From an uncultured Oscillospiraceae bacterium (GTDB taxonomy: Bacteria; Bacillota; Clostridia; Oscillospirales; Oscillospiraceae), in NCBI GenBank assembly GCA_934645175.1, contig CAKUDE010000038.1, positions 1 to 19,601 on the forward strand: a DNA stretch of 19,601 nucleotides, in the 5' to 3' direction. The notes beneath the pieces were generated by a model that did not search any database, was not told where the DNA came from, and saw only the letters and a list, made by a program, of their open reading frames with translations. The position numbers and the translations under genes are program-made. Positions within the stretch are counted from its first letter, which is position 1. The number at the start of each line of letters is the position of its first letter. Positions 1-7,600 of the stretch are shown piece after piece.

Positions 1-25
1 CCCATGGGAGGGGAAAAGAAACAAG

Positions 26-1027
26 TTACTTCTTGAGCGCCTCTTCGACTGCAACCGCGACGGCAACGGTAGCGCCGACCATGGGATTGTTACCCATTCC
101 CAGGAAGCCCATCATCTCCACATGCGCGGGGACGGAAGAGGAGCCGGCGAACTGTGCGTCGGAGTGCATACGACCCATCGTATCGGTCATACCGTAGCTG
201 GCGGGACCGGCGGCCATATTGTCGGGATGCAGCGTGCGGCCCGTGCCGCCGCCGGAGGCGACGGAGAAGTATTTCTTGCCCTGCTCGATGCATTCCTTCT
301 TGTAGGTGCCTGCAACGGGATGCTGGAAGCGGGTGGGGTTTGTAGAGTTGCCGGTGATGGAAACATCGACGCCTTCAAAATGCATGATGGCAACGCCCTC
401 GCGCACGTCGTCTGCACCGTAGCAGCGGACATTGGCGCGCTCGCCTTCGGAGTAGCGAATCTCACGAACGATATTGAGCTTGCCGGTATAGTAATCAAAC
501 TGCGTCTGCACATAGGTGAAACCGTTGATGCGGCTGATGATCTGGGCGGCATCCTTGCCGAGGCCATTCAGAATGACGCGAAGCGGCTCCTTGCGGGCCT
601 TGTTGGCGTTACGAACGATGCCGATGGCGCCTTCGGCGGCGGCAAAGGACTCGTGACCGGCGAGGAACGCAAAGCACTTGGAATCCTCGCTGAGCAGCAT
701 GGCGCCCAGATTGCCGTGCCCGAGTCCGACCTTACGGTCTTCGGCAACGGAACCGTCGATGCAGAAAGACTGTAAGCCTTCACCGATTTTGCGGGCAGCT
801 TCAGCGGCGTTTTTTACATTGGCCTTTAACGCAATGGCGGCACCGACGGTATAAGCCCAGCAGGCGTTTTCAAAGCAGATAGGCTGGATGTTCTTGACGA
901 TCTCATAGGGGTCAAAGCCCTTGGCCTTGCACAGCTCGCGGCACTCCTCGACGGAGCCGATACCATACTGTGCCAAAACGCCGTTGATCTTGTCGATTCT
1001 TCTTTCGTAGCTTTCAAACAGAGCCAT
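26..1027 (-). CDS. GGGtGRT family protein
   Basis: This 333-aa protein belongs to the GGGtGRT family, named after a conserved motif seen here at residues 258-265 (SGGGTGRT, followed by LHPDN). It has no signal peptide or membrane segment, so it should be cytoplasmic. The biochemical function of the family is, to my knowledge, not established. It is usually found next to a NifU-like Fe-S scaffold, as here, which suggests a role in Fe-S or metal handling; that role is inference. Cysteines lie at about 33, 51, 56, 89, 118, 202 and 246. The ATG at 1027 follows a GAGGAGG ribosome binding site that overlaps the end of the upstream gene. Only 15 bases separate the two genes, so translational coupling is likely. 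No terminator is visible in the 25 bases after the stop before the window edge. Confidence 0.9.
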   Translation of the reverse strand: MALFESYERRIDKINGVLAQYGIGSVEECRELCKAKGFDPYEIVKNIQPICFENACWAYTVGAAIALKANVKNAAEAARKIGEGLQSFCIDGSVAEDRKVGLGHGNLGAMLLSEDSKCFAFLAGHESFAAAEGAIGIVRNANKARKEPLRVILNGLGKDAAQIISRINGFTYVQTQFDYYTGKLNIVREIRYSEGERANVRCYGADDVREGVAIMHFEGVDVSITGNSTNPTRFQHPVAGTYKKECIEQGKKYFSVASGGGTGRTLHPDNMAAGPASYGMTDTMGRMHSDAQFAGSSSVPAHVEMMGFLGMGNNPMVGATVAVAVAVEEALKK

Positions 1028-1042
1028 GATGTCGTCCTCCTC

Positions 1043-1735
1043 TTATTCCTGACGCGGGTCGATGTACTTGGCAGCGTTGTCCCACTGGCCGTAGTGACCC
1101 TTTGCCTTTTCCATCGCCTCATTTGCATCGACGCCCTTCTTTACGGCGTCCATCATCTTGCCGAGGTTGACGAACTCATAGCCGATGATCTCGTCCTGCG
1201 CGTTGAGCGCGAGGCGGGTGACGTAGCCTTCGGCCATTTCCATATAACGCGGACCCTTCTCGCGGGTGGCGAACATGGTGCCCACCTGGCTACGCAGACC
1301 CTTGCCGAGATCCTCCATCGATGCGCCGACGGACAGGCCGCCCTCGGAGAAAGCAGACTGCGTGCGGCCGTAGACGATTTGCAGAAAGAGCTCGCGCATG
1401 GCGGTGTTGATCGCGTCGCAGACAAGGTCGGTATTCAGCGCTTCGAGGATGGTCTTGCCGATCAGAATTTCGGAGGCCATAGCGGCGGAGTGCGTCATGC
1501 CGGAGCAGCCGATGGTTTCCACCAATGCTTCTTCGATGACACCGTTTTTGACATTCAGTGTCAGCTTGCAGGCGCCCTGCTGCGGTGCGCACCAGCCGAC
1601 GCCGTGCGTGAAGCCGGAAATGTCGGTGATCTGCTTGGCCTGTACCCACTTGCCCTCTTCGGGAATGGGAGCGGGGCCGTGGTATGCACCCTTTGCAACC
1701 GGGCACATATGCTGAACTTCGGTCGTATAGATCAT
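1043..1735 (-). CDS. NifU-like iron-sulfur cluster assembly scaffold protein
   Basis: This 230-aa cytoplasmic protein resembles the NifU/IscU N-terminal scaffold fold, which holds a nascent Fe-S cluster and hands it to client proteins. Candidate ligands are Cys49, Cys56 and Cys77; Cys77 sits in a GCSGM motif like the GCSA/GCGA motif of IscU. Cys11 and Cys106 are additional. A C-terminal extension (about 160-230) goes beyond the compact IscU domain. The frame is open further upstream to 1789, but I chose the ATG at 1735. It is preceded by AAGGAAAGG (1747-1755), and the longer version would run through a leader hairpin and operator-like palindrome. It is the first gene of a two-gene operon with the GGGtGRT gene. 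The client proteins are unknown, and a general housekeeping scaffold role is less likely because no cysteine desulfurase is nearby. Confidence 0.82.
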   Translation of the reverse strand: MIYTTEVQHMCPVAKGAYHGPAPIPEEGKWVQAKQITDISGFTHGVGWCAPQQGACKLTLNVKNGVIEEALVETIGCSGMTHSAAMASEILIGKTILEALNTDLVCDAINTAMRELFLQIVYGRTQSAFSEGGLSVGASMEDLGKGLRSQVGTMFATREKGPRYMEMAEGYVTRLALNAQDEIIGYEFVNLGKMMDAVKKGVDANEAMEKAKGHYGQWDNAAKYIDPRQE

Positions 1736-1754
1736 TGCAAAAAGTCCTTTCCTT

Positions 1755-1771
1755 GCGCCGAGACGGCGCAT
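1755..1771 (-). promoter_or_regulatory. Leader hairpin abutting the ribosome binding site
   Basis: On the minus-strand transcript TGCGCCG pairs perfectly with CGGCGCA across a 3-nt loop, giving a 7-bp GC-rich stem. Its last base is also the first base of the AAGGAAAGG Shine-Dalgarno of the NifU-like gene. The stem could block, expose or protect the ribosome binding site; which of these is unknown. Confidence 0.5.
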
Positions 1772-1784
1772 TTTTATCGTTTCC

Positions 1785-1800
1785 GCCAAAATTTCGGCGT
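1785..1800. promoter_or_regulatory. Near-palindrome in the leader of the NifU-like operon
   Basis: The sequence CGCCAAAATTTCGGCG is a 16-bp near-perfect palindrome with one mismatched pair. It lies about 25 bases inside the predicted transcript. It could be a protein operator or a small RNA stem. No known regulator motif is recognised. Confidence 0.3.
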
Positions 1801-1833
1801 AATCATCAAACGCCTACCGGAAATTTCATTGAT

Positions 1834-1862
1834 ATTATACAAAGGATTCGTCAAAATGTCAA
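1834..1862 (-). promoter_or_regulatory. Consensus sigma-A promoter of the NifU-like/GGGtGRT operon
   Basis: On the minus strand there is a perfect TTGACA (1857-1862), a 17-base spacer and a perfect TATAAT (1834-1839). The predicted transcript start is near 1827, giving a leader of about 90 bases before the ATG at 1735. A full consensus promoter implies strong basal transcription unless it is repressed. Confidence 0.85.
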
Positions 1863-1886
1863 TCCGTAAGGTTTGACAAATCTGTG

Positions 1887-1917
1887 AAAAAAGGGGACGG
1901 AATCAGTTTCCGTCCCC
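1887..1917 (-). terminator. Intrinsic terminator after the phosphodiester glycosidase-family gene
   Basis: On the minus strand a perfect 10-bp stem (GGGGACGGAA with TTCCGTCCCC, 5-nt loop) is followed by six T residues at 1892-1887. It lies 15 bases past the stop codon of the gene at 1933-3168. It also sits upstream of the promoter at 1834-1862 and so insulates the downstream operon. Confidence 0.9.
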
Positions 1918-1932
1918 AAAACCGTATGATTG

Positions 1933-3168
1933 TCACTCGTCGTAGCCGTAGACCCATGCATTCGGCAGATAGCGCGAGTCGCCGTTGGAGCACTGCGTGA
2001 CATACTCGCCGTCGAACCACATAACGGCGCTTGTTCCGCCGTCGAGGTTCATTGCGTTGTAGGCATTGTGGCGCTGGAGAATATAGGCGCAGTTCTCAAT
2101 GGTGATGCCTACCGACTGAACCTGCCGTCCCTCGACGATGAGCATCAGAATTTCGCCGTTTGCGGACTGACCGATGCAGGCGCGGGGCTGGATGCCGTTC
2201 CAACCGTCGAAGGAGGAGGTTGCCAGCTTGCCGTCAACGATGATTGCAGGCCAGAACTCCACCGCATCCGTTACATCGTCGGCGACGGGTGTATTGGCAT
2301 TGGCGATATACAGGTGATTGTCTCGTGTCAGCTCGATGCGCTTATAGCCGTAGGCGGTATAATGTGTTCCGTAAGACACACCCTCACACATGGTATATCC
2401 GGCGATCGTACCGCCGTTGCCCATGCCGCCCTCGTCAATAAAGCCGCTGCCGGTGATGCCGAGAATTCCGTTTCCGTGCTTGACGATGGTCCCGAGCTTC
2501 TGCCCGTAAGAGCCGATGGAACCGGCCGCAACACAGCGGAGCTGAGAGGGGTCCTTGGCAACCGCAAGAACGCCGCGATAGCCCGTACCGGTGACCCGCA
2601 GGAGCAGTATGCCGTTTTTCGCGTCGATGGCGAGCACCTGCTCACCCATCGTCGTGTAAATCTCCGTGCCTTCGTCATCCAGACCGGCTTCGTTGATATA
2701 AATGTTATCCCAGCCGTTGCTCAGAGCTTCGGGATGCTGCTGCACATAAGCGGCAAAGGAACTGCGGTCCAGCTCCCAGAACAGCGCATAAAACCGATCG
2801 GCCTCGGGCAGCGAGGGATCAATGGTGGGGAAGACCGGTTCGGTCGGTATCGGCTCGCCATTCGAGTCTGTGGCAGGAGGGGCGGTCGGGTCGCGGTCGC
2901 TGATCGTGTCTCCCTGATTGATGCGGGCAATTTCCATGCGCTGTGCAACGTTCCGTATCTGATAGTTCGGAAGAAAATAGGTCGCCATCCAATGGTGACT
3001 CATGGTTGCAAGCGCAGTTTCGATATATGCCTCACGGAGATTTTTGATCGCGGGAATATCCGTAAAAACAAGAAAACAATAGGCTGCCTCCAGTACGAGG
3101 AGTACGGAGAGAATGATTGCGACGGTGCGCAGCGCGCGATGCGGCTTGCGCGGCTTGGCTTTTGCCAT
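1933..3168 (-). CDS. Membrane-anchored phosphodiester glycosidase family protein (NAGPA domain)
   Basis: This 411-aa protein has a basic N-terminus, one hydrophobic segment at about residues 12-36 (signal anchor) and a Pro/Thr-rich linker near 95-120. A C-terminal NAGPA-like domain then runs from about 190 to 411. The family hallmark NLDGG(G/T)S is present as NLDGGTS around Asp376. The animal homologue removes GlcNAc from phosphodiester-linked sugars. In bacteria the domain is linked to cell-surface or exopolysaccharide phosphodiesters, and the substrate here is unknown. I chose the ATG at 3168 over an in-frame ATG at 3258. It has an AGGAGGAG site in front, starts a typical basic-hydrophobic leader, and the longer version would run through the promoter at 3203-3231. 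The gene is monocistronic with its own terminator and is divergent from the regulator at 3346. Confidence 0.85.
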   Translation of the reverse strand: MAKAKPRKPHRALRTVAIILSVLLVLEAAYCFLVFTDIPAIKNLREAYIETALATMSHHWMATYFLPNYQIRNVAQRMEIARINQGDTISDRDPTAPPATDSNGEPIPTEPVFPTIDPSLPEADRFYALFWELDRSSFAAYVQQHPEALSNGWDNIYINEAGLDDEGTEIYTTMGEQVLAIDAKNGILLLRVTGTGYRGVLAVAKDPSQLRCVAAGSIGSYGQKLGTIVKHGNGILGITGSGFIDEGGMGNGGTIAGYTMCEGVSYGTHYTAYGYKRIELTRDNHLYIANANTPVADDVTDAVEFWPAIIVDGKLATSSFDGWNGIQPRACIGQSANGEILMLIVEGRQVQSVGITIENCAYILQRHNAYNAMNLDGGTSAVMWFDGEYVTQCSNGDSRYLPNAWVYGYDE

Positions 3169-3202
3169 TCGGAAGCTCCTCCTTTGCAAAATCACACGGC
3201 GT

Positions 3203-3231
3203 ATGATACCACAAAATCTGTCCGATAACAA
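3203..3231 (-). promoter_or_regulatory. Promoter of the phosphodiester glycosidase-family gene
   Basis: On the minus strand TTGTTA (3226-3231) and TATCAT (3203-3208) are separated by 17 bases, a good sigma-A match. The predicted start is near 3196, giving a short leader with the AGGAGGAG site before the ATG at 3168. Confidence 0.65.
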
Positions 3232-3233
3232 CA

Positions 3234-3243
3234 ACAGATCTGT
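3234..3243. promoter_or_regulatory. Perfect palindrome between divergent promoters
   Basis: ACAGATCTGT is a perfect 10-bp palindrome just upstream of the -35 box of the minus-strand gene and within the divergent intergenic region. It could be a binding site for the regulator encoded at 3346-4419, but at this length chance is not excluded. Confidence 0.3.
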
Positions 3244-3274
3244 AAATTTTTGCGGCATTCGCCAAGAACCGGAC

Positions 3275-3303
3275 TTGAAATTTATGCTCCGGTATGGTAT
3301 TCT
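3275..3303 (+). promoter_or_regulatory. Promoter of the winged-helix regulator gene
   Basis: TTGAAA (3275-3280), a 17-base spacer and TATTCT (3298-3303) match a sigma-A promoter. The predicted start is near 3310, with AAGGGAGA in front of the ATG at 3346. Confidence 0.6.
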
Positions 3304-3345
3304 GTAAACAATTCAGAGTACGGTATGTAACAAGGGAGACAACTT

Positions 3346-4419
3346 ATGCAGATCCATATCACATCGGAGCCTTGTCTGCTCCTTGAGACGATAGAATTGT
3401 TGTTTGGTTTCACAAATCATGCATCCGCGCAGGAATTGACCGCAGCGGGACGCTGGTGCATTCCGGCGGAGGCCATGCAAACCATGCTGGATACGGCCTG
3501 CGAGGGACTCTCGCCCGAAAACCCGGAGCTGCAATTCTTTTTTGCCAGGGAGGCGCTTGACCGCGACCCGCCGGGCTGCACCTGTATTGCCAGAAACATC
3601 GGCTACAGCTTTCAGGATTATTCCTGCACATCGCCGGAGAAATCGCTGGAGGTCATTCGTCGTGAATGGGCGAAGCTCCGCGCAGAGAACTATCTTCCGA
3701 CCGATCTGAACGACTTTACGCTGGAATTCGCCGATCCGGCGCCGGATCGCTTTATTCCCATGGCGCAGGCGTTGGAACGGCTGCCTGTCAGTCCGACATA
3801 TCGTATGCGCCTTCTGGAGGCGCTCTGTGCCTTCGACGCCTACTGCGATCGTCTTTGTGCACTGGTACAGCCGGTTGCGGAACGGCTTGCGCCGCTTCTT
3901 GCGCCATGGGCCGAGCGCTCGCACGAGCTGGCGAGACAATGGGAAGCGCTTTTCGCCGAAAAAGGCCTGGAGCTTTTAAGCAAACGCATACTGTATGTTA
4001 CGGAAACCGTAGAGCGCTGTGAGTTTTGCCTGCGATATATCGACCCGCTTTCCGGCCCCTGTCAGGGACGGGATGAGGAGCATATTTTTTGCGGGCACCT
4101 CGGCGTCGGCATTCCGATCCGTCATACCGTGCAGGACGGAATTACGGAAAACGATCAGACAATGATGCGGATGCTCGGCAATCCCGCGCGCGTGCGTATG
4201 CTTCAGGCCGTAATGGACACTCCCATGTCCTCTCGTGAAATGGCAAAACAGCTTGAGCTGCATCTCGGCGCCGCCACGCGCGATGTACGCAATATGGTGG
4301 AGGCGCGTCTGCTGATTACGGAGAATCATGGCGGACGGATCAAATATCGTGCGAACCGGCTCATGCTTCGCACGCTGGCCCGGCATCTCCTGGCATTTGC
4401 CGGAGATGATGAACAGTAA
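3346..4419 (+). CDS. ArsR-like winged-helix transcriptional regulator with cysteine cluster
   Basis: This 357-aa protein has a C-terminal winged helix-turn-helix at about residues 273-350. It opens with MLGNPARVRMLQAV, a pattern typical of ArsR-type domains, and continues with SSREMAKQLELHLGAATRDV (recognition-helix region) and a wing near GGRIKYR. The first 220 residues are a helical region I do not recognise. Between them is a cluster Cys225-x2-Cys228, Cys239 and Cys249 followed by GH, which could bind zinc or act as a metal or redox sensor; this is inference. The start at 3346 has AAGGGAGA upstream. The gene is flanked by its own promoter and a strong terminator, so it is monocistronic. 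It diverges from the glycosidase-family gene and sits directly upstream of the giant protease, making either a plausible target. The signal sensed is unknown. Confidence 0.75.
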   Translation: MQIHITSEPCLLLETIELLFGFTNHASAQELTAAGRWCIPAEAMQTMLDTACEGLSPENPELQFFFAREALDRDPPGCTCIARNIGYSFQDYSCTSPEKSLEVIRREWAKLRAENYLPTDLNDFTLEFADPAPDRFIPMAQALERLPVSPTYRMRLLEALCAFDAYCDRLCALVQPVAERLAPLLAPWAERSHELARQWEALFAEKGLELLSKRILYVTETVERCEFCLRYIDPLSGPCQGRDEEHIFCGHLGVGIPIRHTVQDGITENDQTMMRMLGNPARVRMLQAVMDTPMSSREMAKQLELHLGAATRDVRNMVEARLLITENHGGRIKYRANRLMLRTLARHLLAFAGDDEQ

Positions 4420-4433
4420 GATTGATTTCAGGG

Positions 4434-4470
4434 AAATCTCCCGCAGGTTTGCGGGAGATTTTTTTATTTT
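4434..4470 (+). terminator. Intrinsic terminator after the winged-helix regulator
   Basis: A perfect 12-bp stem (AAATCTCCCGCA with TGCGGGAGATTT, GGTT loop) is followed by a T-rich run to 4470. It starts 15 bases after the stop codon and separates the regulator from the protease promoter only 15 bases further on. Confidence 0.93.
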
Positions 4471-4484
4471 CCTGCGAAAAGCTG

Positions 4485-4513
4485 TTGACAGAATGCGTAC
4501 AAAAGGATATAAT
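4485..4513 (+). promoter_or_regulatory. Consensus promoter of the giant surface protease
   Basis: Perfect TTGACA (4485-4490), 17-base spacer, perfect TATAAT (4508-4513). The predicted start is near 4520, leaving a leader of about 85 bases before the ATG at 4605. A direct repeat overlaps this promoter. Confidence 0.88.
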
Positions 4514-4544
4514 TCGACCATAGGCAGACGCAAAAATGCGTACA
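4492..4544. repeat. Direct repeat AATGCGTACA flanking the protease transcription start
   Basis: The 10-bp sequence AATGCGTACA occurs at 4492-4501, inside the -35/-10 spacer, and again at 4535-4544 in the early transcript, exactly 43 bp apart (about four helical turns). The second copy extends to the near-palindrome AATGCGTACATT. This looks like a paired operator on the same face of the helix. Confidence 0.45.
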
Positions 4545-4604
4545 TTCTATTGCGAAACCGCGGAGACGCATCCGGCGCTGCATTCTGAAAGGAGGAATAA
4601 ACCC

Positions 4605-7600
4605 ATGAAAAAGCTGATTCAGGGGCGTTTACTGCCGATTTTACTGAGTCTTCTGCTTCTGGTGGGATTGGTTCAGCCGGCTTACGCCGTCTCAGGCAGC
4701 GGGCTGTCCTTTTCCCGAATTGACAGGCTCTCGCAGTCACTGCTTTATCGCGGTGCGGCCGAGGAGGAGAGCTTGCCGGACTATGCACCGGATGATCGTG
4801 TCCGCGTATCGATTGTCCTGAAGGCACCGTCCGTGTTGGCGGCGGGATTCTCCACGCTCGGCATTTCCGAAAATGCCGAGGCGACAGCCTATCGTGATCG
4901 GCTGAAGGAAGATCAGGAGCGGGCGGCGGTTGCTATCGGCCGCGCCACGGGCGAATCGCTTGATGTTGTCTGGAACCTGACGCTTGCAGCCAACCTGCTC
5001 TCTGCCGAAGTCCGTTACGGAAGCATAGAGACCATTTCCGCTCTGGAGCAGGTGGATAAGGTTGTGCTGGAGCCGGTTTACGAGCCCGCAGAAGCACAGG
5101 CGGACACGGCCGAACCAAATATGGCGACCTCCGCGGGGCAGACCGGTTCGGATCTTGCCTGGGCTGTCGGATACACCGGTGCGGGCAGTCGTATCGCCAT
5201 TATCGATACCGGCCTGGATACCGACCATCAATCCTTTGACAACGGCGCTTTCCTGTATTCCCTTGCCGCTCTTGCAAAGGAAAAGGGAATGACGACGGAG
5301 GATTATCTGCGCTCATTACATATGTTGTCCGTCGATGAAATTGCCGGAAAACTCGATCAGCTCAATATCAAGGGAGTCGATGCCGAGACGCTGCGACTGA
5401 ATGACAAGACTCCGTTTGCGTACAACTATGTTGACGGCGATTATGATGTAACACACGACAACGACCGGATGGGTGAGCACGGTTCGCATGTTGCCGGCAT
5501 TTCCGCCGCGAACCGGTTTGTTCCCGATGGAAAGGGCGGTTATACCGAGGCGCTTCAAACCGTGAAAATGCAGGGAGTTGCACCGGATGCGCAGCTACTC
5601 GTTTTCAAGGTGTTCGGCAAAAAGGGCGGCGCTTATGCGTCGGACTACATGGCGGCCATTGAGGATGCCATTGTCCTCGGCTGTGACAGTGTAAACCTCT
5701 CGCTTGGTACGCGCAATCCGGGCTTCAGCGACGCCGGACTGTATCAGAGCATTATGGATACGCTCACAGGGAGTGACACCGTTGTGACTTTCTCCGCCGG
5801 CAACTCCGGGGCGTGGGCCGACTACGCATATAACGGCGGCGGACTGTATGCCGATGACGTGAACTTCCAGACCGACGGCGCGCCCGGCAGCTATCGGAAC
5901 GGCCTGACCGTTGCCTCCGTTGACAACCGCGGTTTGACGACGGAAGTGATTCGTATCAACGGTGAGGACTTCCTCTATCTCGACGGAATCAACGGCCAGA
6001 ACAATCCGCTGCAAACGCTCGCGGGAACGCAGGAATTTGTCCTGCTGGACGGCGTAGGAACCGCCGAGGAGTTTGCCCGTATCAAGGGCTTCCTGAAGGG
6101 GCGAATTGCCGTATGCTCTCGCGGTGCGATTTCGTTCGGAGAGAAGGCCGCTGCGGCAATGGACAACGGCGCCATTGCTTTGATCGTCTGCAACAACGAG
6201 CCCGGCATCCTTCGGATGCGTATGGAAGGCTATACCGGAACCGCACCTGCGGCTTCCGTAATACAGCGTGCCGGACAGACGCTGAAGGCCAATGCCCGAC
6301 TTGTTACGGATGAACAGGGAGAGCCGCTGTGCTATTTGGGCACCCTGGAAATCCCGGAGGGACAATGGCCCGTCCTGACGGAAAGCTATGACAAAATGAG
6401 CAGCTTCAGCGCATGGGGCGTCCCCGGCTCGCTGCTGCTCAAGCCTGAGATCACCGCCCCCGGCGGCAATATCTACTCTGTCAACGGCAGCGTGCCCGGC
6501 GGGACGGAATACATGACCATGAGCGGTACGTCCATGGCTGCGCCGCAGATTGCCGGTCTGACCGCACTTTTGATGCAGTATCTCCGCGAAAACGGGCTTG
6601 CGGAAGCGGCCGGTGTTTCACTGCGTGTGCTTGCGCAAAGCCTGCTGATGTCTACGGCACGTCCGCTGTTCAATTACGACGGCAACTGCTACTATTCCGT
6701 GCTGCAGCAGGGCGCCGGTCTCGCACGAATCGATGCGGCGCTTGCCGCCGGAAGCTACTTGCTGATGGATGACAACGCGACGCAATCCGCGGCGGACGGA
6801 AAGATTAAAGCGGAGCTTGGCGACGATCCGCTCAAAGCCGGGGAGTACAGCTTCGGCTTTACGGTCAACGGTCTGAACGGCTCGGCAAGCTATACACTTG
6901 CGACATCTCTGTTTACGCAGGCGATTGTTGAGAGTGAAGGCGGTTTGCGGCTGGATACCACTACGGCAGCGCTTGCCGCCAATGTGACCTATACGGTTGA
7001 CGGCAGAGAGCTGAAGCCCGAATCGCTCTACCTCTGCGATCTTGACGGTGACGGTGATACCGATGCCGACGATGCGCAAATTATCCTGGAATACGCCGCC
7101 GGATGCCGCAGCGCGATCGATGCGCGTGCAGATCTGAACGGCGACGGTAAAATTGACAGCTACGACGCTTATCTCCTGCTTGATGGTCTGAAGAGCGGCA
7201 GCTTTACCGTGGCTGCGGGGCAGAGCGCCCATGTTAGCGTTACAATCCGCCTGAGCGATGCGGCGCGGGAACTCCTTGACCGGAATTATCGCTGCGGAGC
7301 CTATGTGGAGGGCTTTGTCTCCGTAGATCCCGTCGTTTCGCAGGAGGGCGCGCAGCTTCCGTCACATAGCATCCCCGTGCTGGGCTTCTACGGCAACTGG
7401 AGCGAACCGTCCATGTTCGAACGGATTACATACACCGATTACCTCTACGGCGATACGACGCTTCCGTATGCAGGTGTTTTGAGCACGAATGTGCCTGTGA
7501 TCCGCTTCCCCGGCAGCTCCGATGCCTTCTACTCCATCGGTAATCCCTACGGCAGAGAGGAGACGTACCCAGCCGGACGCGAAGCCATCAGCAGCAAGTC

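Noticed and set aside
122..775. A 217-codon plus-strand frame antisense to the GGGtGRT gene
   Set aside because: It is a shadow of a conserved gene with a good ribosome binding site on the other strand.
1930..3228. A 432-codon plus-strand frame antisense to the phosphodiester glycosidase-family gene
   Set aside because: It is a shadow of a gene with a recognisable domain, membrane anchor, promoter and terminator on the minus strand. The antisense product has no recognisable features.
4536..4604. N-terminal extension of the giant protease from an ATG at 4536
   Set aside because: The ATG at 4605 follows AAAGGAGG and begins a typical signal peptide. The upstream codons run through the second direct repeat and the leader.
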